From assembly GCA_030268105.1 (NCBI GenBank), contig BSDZ01000024.1, positions 806,001 through 870,000 of the forward strand: a DNA stretch of 64,000 nt. Direction: 5' to 3'. Position 1 is the first letter of the stretch. Each line of letters opens with the position of its first letter. This DNA comes from Volvox africanus (Eukaryota > Chlorophyta > Chlorophyceae > Chlamydomonadales > Volvocaceae). The notes below the pieces were generated by a model. The model saw nothing but the letters and a program-made list of their open reading frames with translations. It was not told the origin of the DNA and made no database searches. Below, piece by piece: positions 44,095 through 55,600 of the stretch. Position numbers and translations under genes: made by a program.

Positions 44095-47000
44095 GGAGCC
44101 AACAGGGCAGCCAGCACGGGAGCCAACAGGGAAGCCAGCGAGGGAGCTTACAGGGCAGCCAGCAGGGGAACCAACAGGGCAGCCAGCAGGGAAAGCCAAC
44201 AGGGCAGCCAGCAGGGGAACCAACAGGGCAGCCAGCAGGGAAAGCCAACAGGGCAGCCAGCACGGGAGCCAACAAGGAAGCCAGCGGGGGAGCTTACAGG
44301 GCAGCCAGCAGGGGAACCAACAGGGCAGCCAGCAGGGAAAGCCAACAGGGCAGCCAGCAGGGGAACCAACAGGGCAGCCAGCAGGGAAAGCCAACAGGGC
44401 AGCCAGCAGGGGAACCAACAGGGCAGCCAGCAGGGAAAGCCAACAGGGCAGCCAGCACGGGAGCCAACAAGGAAGCCAGCGGGGGAGCTTACAGGGCAGC
44501 CAGCAGGGGAACCAACAGGGCAGCCTGCAGGGAAAGCCAACAGGGCAGCTAGCCAGGAAGCAAACAGGGCAGCAAGCACGGAAACCACAAGGGCAGCCAG
44601 CGGGGGAACCAACAGGGCAGCCAGCAGGGGAGCGAAAAGGGCTGATAGAAGGGGAAGCCAACAGGGCTGCCAGCACGGGAGCCAACAGGGCAGCCAGCAC
44701 GGGAGCCAACAGGGCAGCCAGCGGGGGAGCTTACAGGGCATCCAGCGGGAGAGCAAACAGGACAGTCAGCAGGTGACCAACAGGGCAACCAGCAGGGAAA
44801 GCCAACAGGGCAGCCAGCACGGGAGCCAACAAGGAAGCCAGCGGGGGAGCTTACAGGGCAGCCAGCAGGGGAACCAACAGGGCAGCCAGCAGGGAAAGCC
44901 AACAGGGCAGCCAGCCAGGAAGCAAACAGGGCAGCAAGCACGGAAACCACTAGGGCAGCCACCGGGGGAACCAACAGGGCAGCCAGCAGGAGAGCGAACA
45001 GGGCTGATAGAAGGGGAAGCCAACAGGGCAGCCAGCACGGGAGCCAACAGGGCAGCCAGCGGGGGAGCTTACAGGGCATCCAGCGGGAGAGCAAACAGGA
45101 CAGTCAGCAGGTGACCAACAGGGCAACCAGCAGGGAAAGCCAACAGGGTAGCCATCAGGGGAACCAACAGGGAAGCCAGCAGGGAGGGCAGCAGGGCAGA
45201 TAAAAGGGGAAGTCACAGGTCAGCCAGAGGAGGATCCAACAGGGCAGCCATCAGGGGAGCCAACAGGGCAGCCAGCGTGGGAACCAACAGGGAAGCCAGC
45301 AGGGAAAGCCAACAGGGCAGCCAGCACGGGAGCCAACAGGGAAGCCAGCGGGGGAACCAACAGGGAAGCCAGCAGGGAAAGCCAACAGGGCAGCCAGCAC
45401 GGGAACCAACAGGGCAGCCAGCGGGGGAGCTTACAGGGCAGCCAGCAGGGGAACCAACAGGGCAGCCAGCAGGGAAAGCCAACAGGGCAGCGAGCACGGG
45501 AACCAACAGGGAAGCCAGCGGGGGAGCTTACAGGGCCGCCAGCGGGGGAACCAACAGGGCAGCCAGCAGGGGAACCAACAGGGAAGCCAGCAGGGAAAGC
45601 CAACAGGGCAGCCAGCACGGGAGCCAACAAGGAAGCCAGCGGGAAAGCTTACAGGGGCAGCCAGCAGGGGAACCAACAGGGCAGCCAGCAGGGAAAGCCA
45701 ATAGGGCAGCCAGCAGGGGAACCAACAGGGCAGCCAGCAGGGAAAGCCAACAGGGCAGCCAGCACGGGAGCCAACAAGGAAGCCAGCGGGGGAGCTTACA
45801 GGGCAGCCAGCAGGGGAACCAACAGGGCAGCCAGCAGGGAAAGCCAACAGGGCAGCCAGCAGGGAAAGCCAACAGGGCAGCCAGCAGGGGAACCAACAGG
45901 GCAGCCAGCAGGGAAAGCCAACAGGGCAGCCAGCACGGGAGCCAACAAGGAAGCCAGCGGGGGAGCTTACAGGGCAGCCAGCAGGGGAACCAACAGGGCA
46001 GCCTGCAGGGAAAGCCAACAGGGCAGCTAGCCAGGAAGCAAACAGGGCAGCAAGCACGGAAACCACAAGGGCAGCCAGCGGGGGAACCAACAGGGCAGCC
46101 AGCAGGGGAGCGAAAAGGGCTGATAGAAGGGGAAGCCAACAGGGCTGCCAGCACGGGAGCCAACAGGGCAGCCAGCACGGGAGCCAACAGGGCAGCCAGC
46201 GGGGGAGCTTACAGGGCATCCAGCGGGAGAGCAAACAGGACAGTCAGCAGGTGACCAACAGGGCAACCAGCAGGGAAAGCCAACAGGGCAGCCAGCACGG
46301 GAGCCAACAAGGAAGCCAGCGGGGGAGCTTACAGGGCAGCCAGCAGGGGAACCAACAGGGCAGCCAGCAGGGAAAGCCAACAGGGCAGCCAGCACGGGAG
46401 CCAACAGGGAAGCCAGCGGGGGAACCAACAGGGAAGCCAGCAGGGAAAGCCAACAGGGCAGCCAGCACGGGAACCAACAGGGCAGCCAGCGGGGGAGCTT
46501 ACAGGGCAGCCAGCAGGGGAACCAACAGGGCAGCCAGCAGGGAAAGCCAACAGGGCAGCGAGCACGGGAACCAACAGGGAAGCCAGCGGGGGAGCTTACA
46601 GGGCCGCCAGCGGGGGAACCAACAGGGCAGCCAGCAGGGGAACCAACAGGGAAGCCAGCAGGGAAAGCCAACAGGGCAGCCAGCACGGGAGCCAACAAGG
46701 AAGCCAGCGGGAAAGCTTACAGGGGCAGCCAGCAGGGGAACCAACAGGGCAGCCAGCAGGGAAAGCCAACAGGGCAGCCAGCAGGGGAACCAACAGGGCA
46801 GCCAGCAGGGAAAGCCAACAGGGCAGCCAGCACGGGAGCCAACAAGGAAGCCAGCGGGGGAGCTTACAGGGCAGCCAGCAGGGGAACCAACAGGGCAGCC
46901 AGCAGGGAAAGCCAACAGGGCAGCCAGCAGGGAAAGCCAACAGGGCAGCCAGCAGGGGAACCAACAGGGCAGCCAGCAGGGAAAGCCAACAGGGCAGCCA

Positions 47001-48750
47001 GCACGGGAGCCAACAAGGAAGCCAGCGGGGGAGCTTACAGGGCAGCCAGCAGGGGAACCAACAGGGCAGCCTGCAGGGAAAGCCAACAGGGCAGCTAGCC
47101 AGGAAGCAAACAGGGCAGCAAGCACGGAAACCACAAGGGCAGCCAGCGTGGGAACCAACAGGGCAGCCAGCAGGGGAGCGAAAAGGGCTGATAGAAGGGG
47201 AAGCCAACAGGGCTGCCAGCACGGGAGCCAACAGGGCAGCCAGCACGGGAGCCAACAGGGCAGCCAGCGGGGGAGCTTACAGGGCATCCAGCGGGAGAGC
47301 AAACAGGACAGTCAGCAGGTGACCAACAGGGCAACCAGCAGGGAAAGCCAACAGGGCAGCCAGCACGGGAGCCAACAAGGAAGCCAGCGGGGGAGCTTAC
47401 AGGGCAGCCAGCAGGGGAACCAACAGGGCAGCCAGCAGGGAAAGCCAACAGGGCAGCCAGCCAGGAAGCAAACAGGGCAGCAAGCACGGAAACCACTAGG
47501 GCAGCCACCGGGGGAACCAACAGGGCAGCCAGCAGGGGAGCGAACAGGGCTGATAGAAGGGGAAGCCAACAGGGCAGCCAGCACGGGAGCCAACAGGGCA
47601 GCCAGCGGGGGAGCTTACAGGGCATCCAGCGGGAGAGCAAACAGGACAGTCAGCAGGTGACCAACAGGGCAACCAGCAGGGAAAGCCAACAGGGTAGCCA
47701 TCAGGGGAACCAACAGGGAAGCCAGCAGGGAGGGCAGCAGGGCAGATAAAAGGGGAAGTCACAGGTCAGCCAGAGGAGGATCCAACAGGGCAGCCATCAG
47801 GGGAGCCAACAGGGCAGCCAGCGTGGGAACCAACAGGGAAGCCAGCAGGGAAAGCCAACAGGGCAGCCAGCACGGGAGCCAACAGGGAAGCCAGCGGGGG
47901 AACCAACAGGGAAGCCAGCAGGGAAAGCCAACAGGGCAGCCAGCACGGGAACCAACAGGGCAGCCAGCGGGGGAGCTTACAGGGCAGCCAGCAGGGGAAC
48001 CAACAGGGCAGCCAGCAGGGAAAGCCAACAGGGCAGCGAGCACGGGAACCAACAGGGAAGCCAGCGGGGGAGCTTACAGGGCCGCCAGCGGGGGAACCAA
48101 CAGGGCAGCCAGCAGGGGAACCAACAGGGAAGCCAGCAGGGAAAGCCAACAGGGCAGCCAGCACGGGAGCCAACAAGGAAGCCAGCGGGAAAGCTTACAG
48201 GGGCAGCCAGCAGGGGAACCAACAGGGCAGCCAGCAGGGAAAGCCAACAGGGCAGCCAGCCAGGAAGCAAACAGGGCAGCAAGCACGGAAACCACTAGGG
48301 CAGCCACCGGGGGAACCAACAGGGCAGCCAGCAGGAGAGCGAACAGGGCTGATAGAAGGGGAAGCCAACAGGGCAGCCAGCACGGGAGCCAACAGGGCAG
48401 CCAGCGGGGGAGCTTACAGGGCATCCAGCGGGAGAGCAAACAGGACAGTCAGCAGGTGACCAACAGGGCAACCAGCAGGGAAAGCCAACAGGGCAGCCAT
48501 CAGGGGAACCAACAAGGAAGCCAGCAGGGAAGCCAGCAGGGCAGATAGAAGGGGAAGTCACAGGTCAGCCAGAGGAGGATCCAACAGGGCAGCCATCAGG
48601 GGAGCCAACAGGGCAGCCAGCGTGGGAACCAACAGGGCAGCCAGCGGGGGTGCTAACAGGGCAGCAAGCAGGGGAGCCAACAAGGGCAGCCAGCAGGGGA
48701 GCCAACACGGCAGCTAGAGGGGGAGCCAACAGGGCAGCCAGGGGGGGAAC
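44095..48750 (+). repeat. G-rich minisatellite, ~24-25-bp units, higher-order structure
   Basis: About 190 tandem units of AACAGGGCAGCCAGCAGGGG-AACC and variants (ends AAAGCC, ACGGGAGCC, GGGGGAGCTT). Units are 23-25 bp, so the reading frame shifts from unit to unit and both strands are open in several frames; long ORFs here are by-products. Higher-order copies are visible: a block at 45431-46234 recurs at 46499-47302 (offset 1,068), and 44549-45630 recurs at 47095-48176 (offset 2,546). The plus strand is nearly free of T, a strong strand asymmetry. Confidence 0.95.
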
Positions 48751-48932
48751 AAATCCATCAATATTTTATTACTTATGAAAACTGCTGCATTTTGCAATGA
48801 GATGCATGATATATGATGCTTTACGAATACAGCCAATATCATAGTTTCAATGCTTTTTATATTTTATATTTAACAATTTTTTGTTTGTTTGATTCTATGT
48901 ACGCTATTTGCTGCTTGATAAATAACACGCAG

Positions 48933-49645
48933 GCGAATTTCCGATAGTCGATGTCCCCGTCGTCGTCGCCGTGTGGAGCGACTACAAGGCGCTGTATCAG
49001 ACGCTGGATCCAGAACCGGCACCTTACAACCTAACAAAGTAAGTTTACTTAAACAAGGCTGACGTCATTTCGGCGGCAGCCCATATCTTCCGGAGCAAGC
49101 GCTCATGCAGTAGTAACGTCGACGGGATACGGAAGATTTACGGAATGCATGGATTTCGTGCGGGTGAATGAATGCGCCCCGGCGGCGGCGTGGGCTGCTT
49201 TGTGTTAGTTTGCTGTAATAAGAATGTTTCATTTAAAAACGTTTTGTACTGTATGCACGACGCTGTACATTTGATTGCTGCGCGATGTGTGCGCACGAAC
49301 TTTGAACTTTACTGCGGTGGGGTGTGGTGCGTGAATTTAAGGATTTGATTACAAACTTCCGTATGGATTTATATGATGCACACATTTGCTTATGTGTGTG
49401 CCAATTCAACCCCCATATTTTTTTGACTTTCTTGGTTGCCGCCTTCAGACCTTTGAGATGGGGAGTTCCGGCTTCATGCAAATATGCATGTCCGCGAATA
49501 AGGATTGCCTATTTCGGTAATCCGATCTCTCTCGGACCTCGCAGATGGAGGTGCGGACTACGCCAGCGTGATTAAGGTGTTCTTGGCGTTCTCGCCAAAG
49601 AATACGGCTGCGGTGACCAAGGCGATCATTTTGAGGCTTCCGTAG
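48933..49645 (+). CDS. Putative exons of an unrecognised protein right of the minisatellite
   Basis: An exon at 48933-49038 has acceptor ACGCAG and donor GTAAGT and encodes FPIVDVPVVVAVWSDYKALY and then LDPEPAPYNLT. A further exon starts after CTCGCAG at 49545 and encodes DYASVIKVFLAFSPKNTAAV and TKAIILRLP before TAG at 49643-49645. The two do not join in phase, so another exon may lie between them (49039-49544). Upstream exons would have to lie beyond or within the minisatellite. I do not recognise the family. Confidence 0.4.
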
Positions 49646-50383
49646 AAACGCACCGTGAAGAACGCAAGTTCTTAGATAGCCATACAAAAACACCTAACGT
49701 GTCGATCAATAAGGTTGTTGTACCAACGGTAGGTGGCATTGTAATGACACGCATGCAGCGAGATCTGCCGGGATCAGGCATATGCACATACGTGTATACG
49801 TACGTATGTAGTTTGGTTTGGTTGCCACGTGTCCCAGAACTCATGCCATTCCGGCATCACCTGCAGTACTCATCACTCATACATGCACGCTCCAATCTAT
49901 CGACAATCAAATAAATCTTAAAGCCCTGGTGTTGATGAAAATTGATTAATTGCTTGACCGATGCCTGCTGGTCTACCAGCAGCAAAGCTGGTCGTGATCC
50001 GATGCGCGAGCGAGCCAGGCGCTGCCGCAAGGGGCCGGACAATGGGGTGGAATCAATCTCTATCTGATCTCCTTAATAGACGGAATTATAGCTGATGCCG
50101 TATGTACCTGCATTTCGCGTGTACCAAAACTGCCTTACTTAAACCTGCCGAACACTTTGCCAAGCTCGTTATCACATGTAGCTGAGCAATAAGTTAACGG
50201 GCAGGCCAGCAGCAGCCGTACATATTACGTACGTGAAGTACGAAGGCATGCAGGCCTGCGTGCAGAATTTCAGATACGTGGAAACGAGAGGCATGCATTC
50301 GTGCAACAGTACATAGGTCCGGAGGGGAGCCCTGCTCCTTATAGCTCCCGCTGGGAACAAATTGACATGCATGTATTGTCTGG
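49646..50383. other. Intergenic, nothing recognised
   Basis: No domain-bearing ORF or repeat was identified. It contains CATATGCACATACGTGTATACGT-like alternating tracts around 49778-49810. Confidence 0.4.
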
Positions 50384-51610
50384 GTGTTACACTGTGGGCG
50401 ACTCGCCCTTCAAAGACGAGCACCGGGGCTCCTGACCGGACCGAGCCATAGCGCAGGGGAGGAGCACGTGGCTTTGTCTGTCTGTCCTGCCACGTGCTCC
50501 CCCTCTCACTCGGGCCAGCGAACCATGAGAGGCTCTCGCCTGGCCACTCACAGAGCACTCAGGGACACCAAGAAACCACAGAGGGGCCCAACAGAAAACG
50601 GGGGACACCTAGCTGCTCAAAGGACGGGGAACCCTCTCCTCTAACCCGAGACTGACCTGGCAAGAGCCTGACAGACACACTCAGATCCCCTCAGAGGAGA
50701 AACACCAGCAGGAAAGCACACTCTTACACAGCCAAGCCGGAAGAACCCAACAAGATGCGGAGGGGGGGATGACAAGCCAAACTGGCGCCCCCCTAAAAAG
50801 CCTTCCGGCCCCACCCAAAGCTGGCCCCGCAGACACCTGCACTGCACAAAGAGGAAAGACCTCTCTCGCTGACCCCTCCCAAAACCCTAAGGACCCGAAG
50901 CCTGGACACAGGTACCTCTAGCCACGAAACCCTCCACCCTCTCCCTGCCCCTCCTGAAGAAGTAGACCAGTATGTATGTATGTATGAACAGGTGTTACAC
51001 TGAGGGCGACTTGCCCTGAAATGACAAGCACCGGGGGCCCCGAACTGGGCCGAACCACAGCGCAGGGGGGAACACACGGCTTAGTCTGTTACTCCTGCCG
51101 TGCACTCCTCCCCTCGCTCAGCCAGCTAGGGGACACAGACCTCACGAGCCTCAAGGCTGGCTACTCAAAGGAACAGAGCCTCAGACAACCACACCAGCTC
51201 CCAGATGGAGAGAGCAAGAGAGCAACCCCTACCCCCCTAAAAACAAGGAAACCCCGCCTCCTCCACCTCCACTGCCTCCCAAGCACAATGCCGGGCCCTC
51301 CCACCCAGGGACGCTGAAAAAGGGGGCAATAAGCTCGGACCCTCCCGAACTACCAGTAGAAAAGTAAAACCCCTCCGAAGACGGGGGGAGATGACAAGCC
51401 ACCAAGGCGGCCCCCTGAAAAGCTCAACGGCTATGCCCACAGAGAGCCCTAGCTTCCCCTACCTGAAAGACAAGCTGGGGAGCCCTCCCTCTCCACCCTC
51501 TAGACCCCTCCCAGTCCCATGGCCAAGGAAAGGCCAGCCCTACCCAGGATCACGCCTCCCTGCCTCCTCCCAACGCCCAGCCAACTCTTGCTGCACGGGC
51601 TCTCCTCACC
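50384..51610. repeat. Two diverged ~610-bp tandem repeat units
   Basis: Unit 1 starts GTGTTACACTGTGGGCGACT at 50384 and unit 2 starts GTGTTACACTGAGGGCGACT at 50992. Shared landmarks include GCACCGGGGxxCC, CATAGCGCAGGGG/CACAGCGCAGGGG, CTCGCTCA-type blocks, and GATGACAAGCCA (50768 and 51390). Both are preceded by a TATGTATG/CATGCATG stretch. No coding capacity was recognised; it is likely part of a transposable element or satellite. Confidence 0.75.
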
Positions 51611-51705
51611 CTGCTCCCCCACAACTCCCCCTCCCCCCTAAGTTCCCCGCCATCTCCTCCTAGCGGCTCCTTAACAAGAACCCCTGAAACGTCTGGCTCT
51701 GCCCC

Positions 51706-52217
51706 TTACTCTGGCAGCTCAGCTGGCGCTGCACACTGGCTTCGCCCACCGGCCACTGCGAGGATGGGGTGTTGTGGCCCGACCCGGTCCCAGCCTCGCC
51801 GGGGGATACCTAGGGCTGCAAAGGAGTGCAGCCGAGCCCAAAAGTCTGCTACTGTTCGGGTGCGGGCACGGTGAAGGGGTGAAGTGGCTGTTGCTGCTGT
51901 CGCCTCCGTTTGTGCAGGTCCCCCTAAGGTCGCCTGGGTCAGGGTGTGCCTGGTTGGGTGCCAGTGGCTTCCTCCTCCACCTGGACTGGGGGATTCCCTG
52001 ATCACATGAAGAAGTCGGTGATGGCCCTTTGACGGGGTCCCTGCTCTGCACGAGTCTGTGTTTGAGGCCGTGGTGGCTGTCCTGGAGCCGTAGTGTCTAC
52101 TTGTATAGAGTAGTTTAGCTCATCCCCCACCCATTCCGGCTGTCCATGCATTTGCAGCTCGAGCTCCCATTTCTCCTCCCCCCCCCGACCGCCACTCACT
52201 ACCACCCTCACATGCAT
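51706..52217 (-). mobile_element. Transposon-like remnant with C-terminal PIP-box motif
   Basis: A minus-strand ORF (52217-52002) ends QRAITDFFM just before its stop. QxxIxxFF fits the PCNA-interacting (PIP) motif, which some transposon and retrotransposon proteins carry. The adjacent minus-strand sequence to 51706 is Pro/Ala/Gly-rich without clear domains. It is adjacent to the 610-bp repeats and may belong to the same element. Weak evidence. Confidence 0.25.
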
Positions 52218-52458
52218 TCAAAAATGCGTACAAAGGGCTTGTACATCTCTACCCAATCTCCCATACAGGTCGTGAGACGCGTGTAATAATGACTCAAAAG
52301 AAGACAAGGGATCTTGGAGGTAGTTGGAAGTTGTTGGAAGTTGTTGGAGGATCGTTGTTGGTTGGTTAAATCACCTTCGTTTAGAAATGTTTAGAATGCA
52401 GTTGTGTTATTATATAGTTCATTTGCTTCACCTGTTCAGTTGCCTTTTATTTTCAGCT

Positions 52459-52463
52459 TTACA
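52459..52463 (-). terminator. TGTAA polyadenylation signal of the desulfhydrase gene
   Basis: TGTAA on the minus strand about 140 nt after the stop codon at 52604, a typical distance for volvocine genes. Confidence 0.5.
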
Positions 52464-52603
52464 TTTTTCATTTATTTTATTACTTAGTTCAATGTATCAT
52501 TAAACCTACATGGTATTGTACATCTACATACACAAAAGTTAAGGTGACGAGATTCAAAACGGTCGATAGATGAAATAGATTGCACACAAAGGAAGCGAGC
52601 TAC

Positions 52604-55600
52604 CTAGCTGTGGCTCGTGGAATGCCGTACTTCCATACGGGAAACCGGGGGTCCATATGTCCGAACCAAGGGACCTAGTTGATCCAGCTTGTCGTACATA
52701 CCCTGCGATTGCGTGGGGATAGATCCACATGCATAGGGGGGCAAGCAAGCGGGTACAGCGGGTAAGCATGCATGCATGACGAATATGTGTATGTACACAC
52801 ACATACACACACACACATATATATACCCATCTATGACTTGTAAGTAATCATAAGAGGTGTATGTGTATCTGTGTATGTGTGTATGATGTGTATGATGTGT
52901 ATGATGTGCATGATGCGTAGGTGTGTATGTGTAGGTGAGAGCACATCCACATGCTGAATATGAGTGGCTGACAGAGGGGGCCCCTCTCGGGCCCTATACC
53001 CTCCAAGTCCCAACCCGCGTACAAGGAGTCCGCCAGTGTGTACGAACAGTATCGTACGTCCCCGCCACTCGTCCGGGTCGGCTCGGATTTCCTCCAGCAG
53101 CGCATGGATGGCCTTTCCGCTGTACACAGGATCCAGTACGACGCCAGTTGCCGCCGCCACTTCCTACGCAGGATCATAATTTAAAATTTGCCCTAACAAA
53201 ATGATATGCAGTCTTTGAGCATCAGCATTTTTCCATACCTGAATTTGTTTTTAATACTCATCCTACTTGCTAAATAATTTATGTTTGCTATTTGGCTATT
53301 TTGACGTATCCGCGTAATCTTGATGCTGTGAAGTGCGGCCATATAGCCAGCAGTGGGAAAGGGCACGAGCAAGATGAGGGTCATGTGTGTGTGGGGTGAG
53401 GGGGGTGGAAGATAGGGGGGCTTTGTCTTCACCCGTGGCCACTACCACCTGGCAGTAGTCCCTGCCTTCCCCTGCTGTATTTTGGGGCACCCTCATCCGG
53501 GCACACGTACAAGTTGGCTTCTCCGAAACCAGTGATGTTCCCACCAGTGGTGGAGGGGTTTCAGCATGTTCCAGGATCAACGGCGGCCTCAACTCTACTC
53601 CTGGTCAACTCTACTCCTGGCTCGCAAGTCGCTAACCTGGGTAACCGGGGTCCTCAGCCTCCATCAACATCGGGGGCACATCCGCTCTCACTCAGTGGAG
53701 GGATTATTATCCTGCCCTCACTCGGGATCGATCCTGGATCTTCGGGGGCACGTGTGTTTGTCTGTACGTCATGACTTCACTGCAGCCTCAATTATCTCGT
53801 GTAGGAAAGGCGGGGCCCGCCCCAACCTCTGTCGCACTCTCATTATCGTACCCATCGTCATATTGTCGTACACACCTGTACTGTCCGTAGCTCTGCCTCC
53901 GTACTGATTGCATATCCTGAACCACGGGCCTGTACGACCCGCAGCAGGTCGCGGGCCCCACTCCTGCCGCCCAGCAGCTCCCCTCCAGGGTGGACCCCCA
54001 ATCCTTCAAACAAGCCATCAATGTAGTCGTAGAAGTACTCGGGTGTGTCACACACACCGTAGGCATGGACCTTAGCGTTGAGCGGGCTGCAATAACAATG
54101 TAAACGTAAATGACAAATACCCGCACTTATAGATTCAGTTTCATAAAAACGAAGCTAGGGGCCGTGGCGAAAACATATCCATGATCCCCTACCCAATGGT
54201 CCTTGGTTCTAATCCCTCTAACAACCAAAAAGTATGCTAGTGATGAATCTTGGGGCACCGCTTACATAGTGGGCACTTCTAGTGGGCATGATCATATTGC
54301 CTTGTGAGCTGGCCGGAATGAGAGGTCATTGAACTGATCAAGCCATCCGTCCTGGAGTCCAAGCGTGAATGGACGGGGAACGTGAAGGGGAGTGTTGACT
54401 GTACGGCATACACCTAAACAGAGCAATATCTACGCCTTGCACCTGCTCGTGGTGGCACCCTCTCTGGTGCTGCTGTTTGCAAGGCCACCGCCTACCTGAG
54501 CGCAGCGCCGAGTGCCAAACCCGCTGCCGTACCCCCGCTGCCGCATGCCTGCGGGAAATCAATTCAATGAACTTATGGTATGTTACGTTACGTTATGTTA
54601 TATCATATTACAATCAGCAACAGGCAATGACTTCAAATTTATACGGTATTAAGCCAAGTATGTCTAAGTATATCTTAAATGCTGTGAAACTGCGAATGGC
54701 TCATTAAATCAGTTATGATTTTACTTGATGGTACTACTCGGATAACCGTAATAACTATAGAATTAATACGTGCACACAGCCCGACTTTATGAAAACGTCG
54801 TACTTGTTAGGTAATAACATATTGTACATTGAACGAAAGACCATGACTTCAAACCATCTGGCAGTACTGCCGAACTTGTGAATCATCAATGTGCCTCCAC
54901 CTCCACCTCCACCTCCACCTCCACCTCCACCCCAGTCAAACCCACTCCTCCGCCGCAATGACACCCACAGGGACCACATTGCCAGGAGGCCCACATGACG
55001 CCGCGGCCGCCAGGACATTACAAATGGGCAGATGGGTAGGGGTAGAGGCAAACATATCACACCGCGTCTTTATCATCGCACCTACCATTACGATATCGGT
55101 GATGCCGCCCGTGCCATCCCCCTGGCCCCTCGTCATCTTCATCGGCTGCTGCTGGTAAGCGGTCTGCTGTATGATCTCGTTGATGGCCTTTCAGCAGGAT
55201 TAGGTGCGTGTCGTACCGTGTTGGGGTGTGATGGGGTGTGAATGGAGGGAGTCCATCCACTTCACGAAGGACCTCATATATATAGGAATGCCAACCAAGC
55301 ACGGAATAAGAGCCATTCAGATCAGCACGCCGTACATATGTTATTTCAGTACCTAAGGACTATAGTCAGTATTGAACCAGAGGGAGGTTTTCACGAGGTA
55401 TGGACAGGAGCCGCCAGTGGAAGCAGGGGGCGACGACAAAGGCACTGTTAAGGGTTTCAATCTGTTGCTGTTACGGCTGCAGCTACAGCTCATGCTGATA
55501 CAGCTCATGCTGATACATTCACTGCCACTACCGCTGTTCCTACTGCTACTACTGTTGTTGATATCCCTCTAGTTGCTGCTGCTGCCGCTACTGCTCGTGG

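Noticed and set aside
43981..48548. Long ORFs (up to 469 codons) on both strands with NRAAS/QQGSQ or WLPCWLP repeats
   Set aside because: They are by-products of a stop-poor minisatellite whose unit length is not a multiple of three; all frames and both strands are open.
44095..48750. Possible CRISPR-like array
   Set aside because: Units are contiguous with no unique spacers and the genome is eukaryotic.
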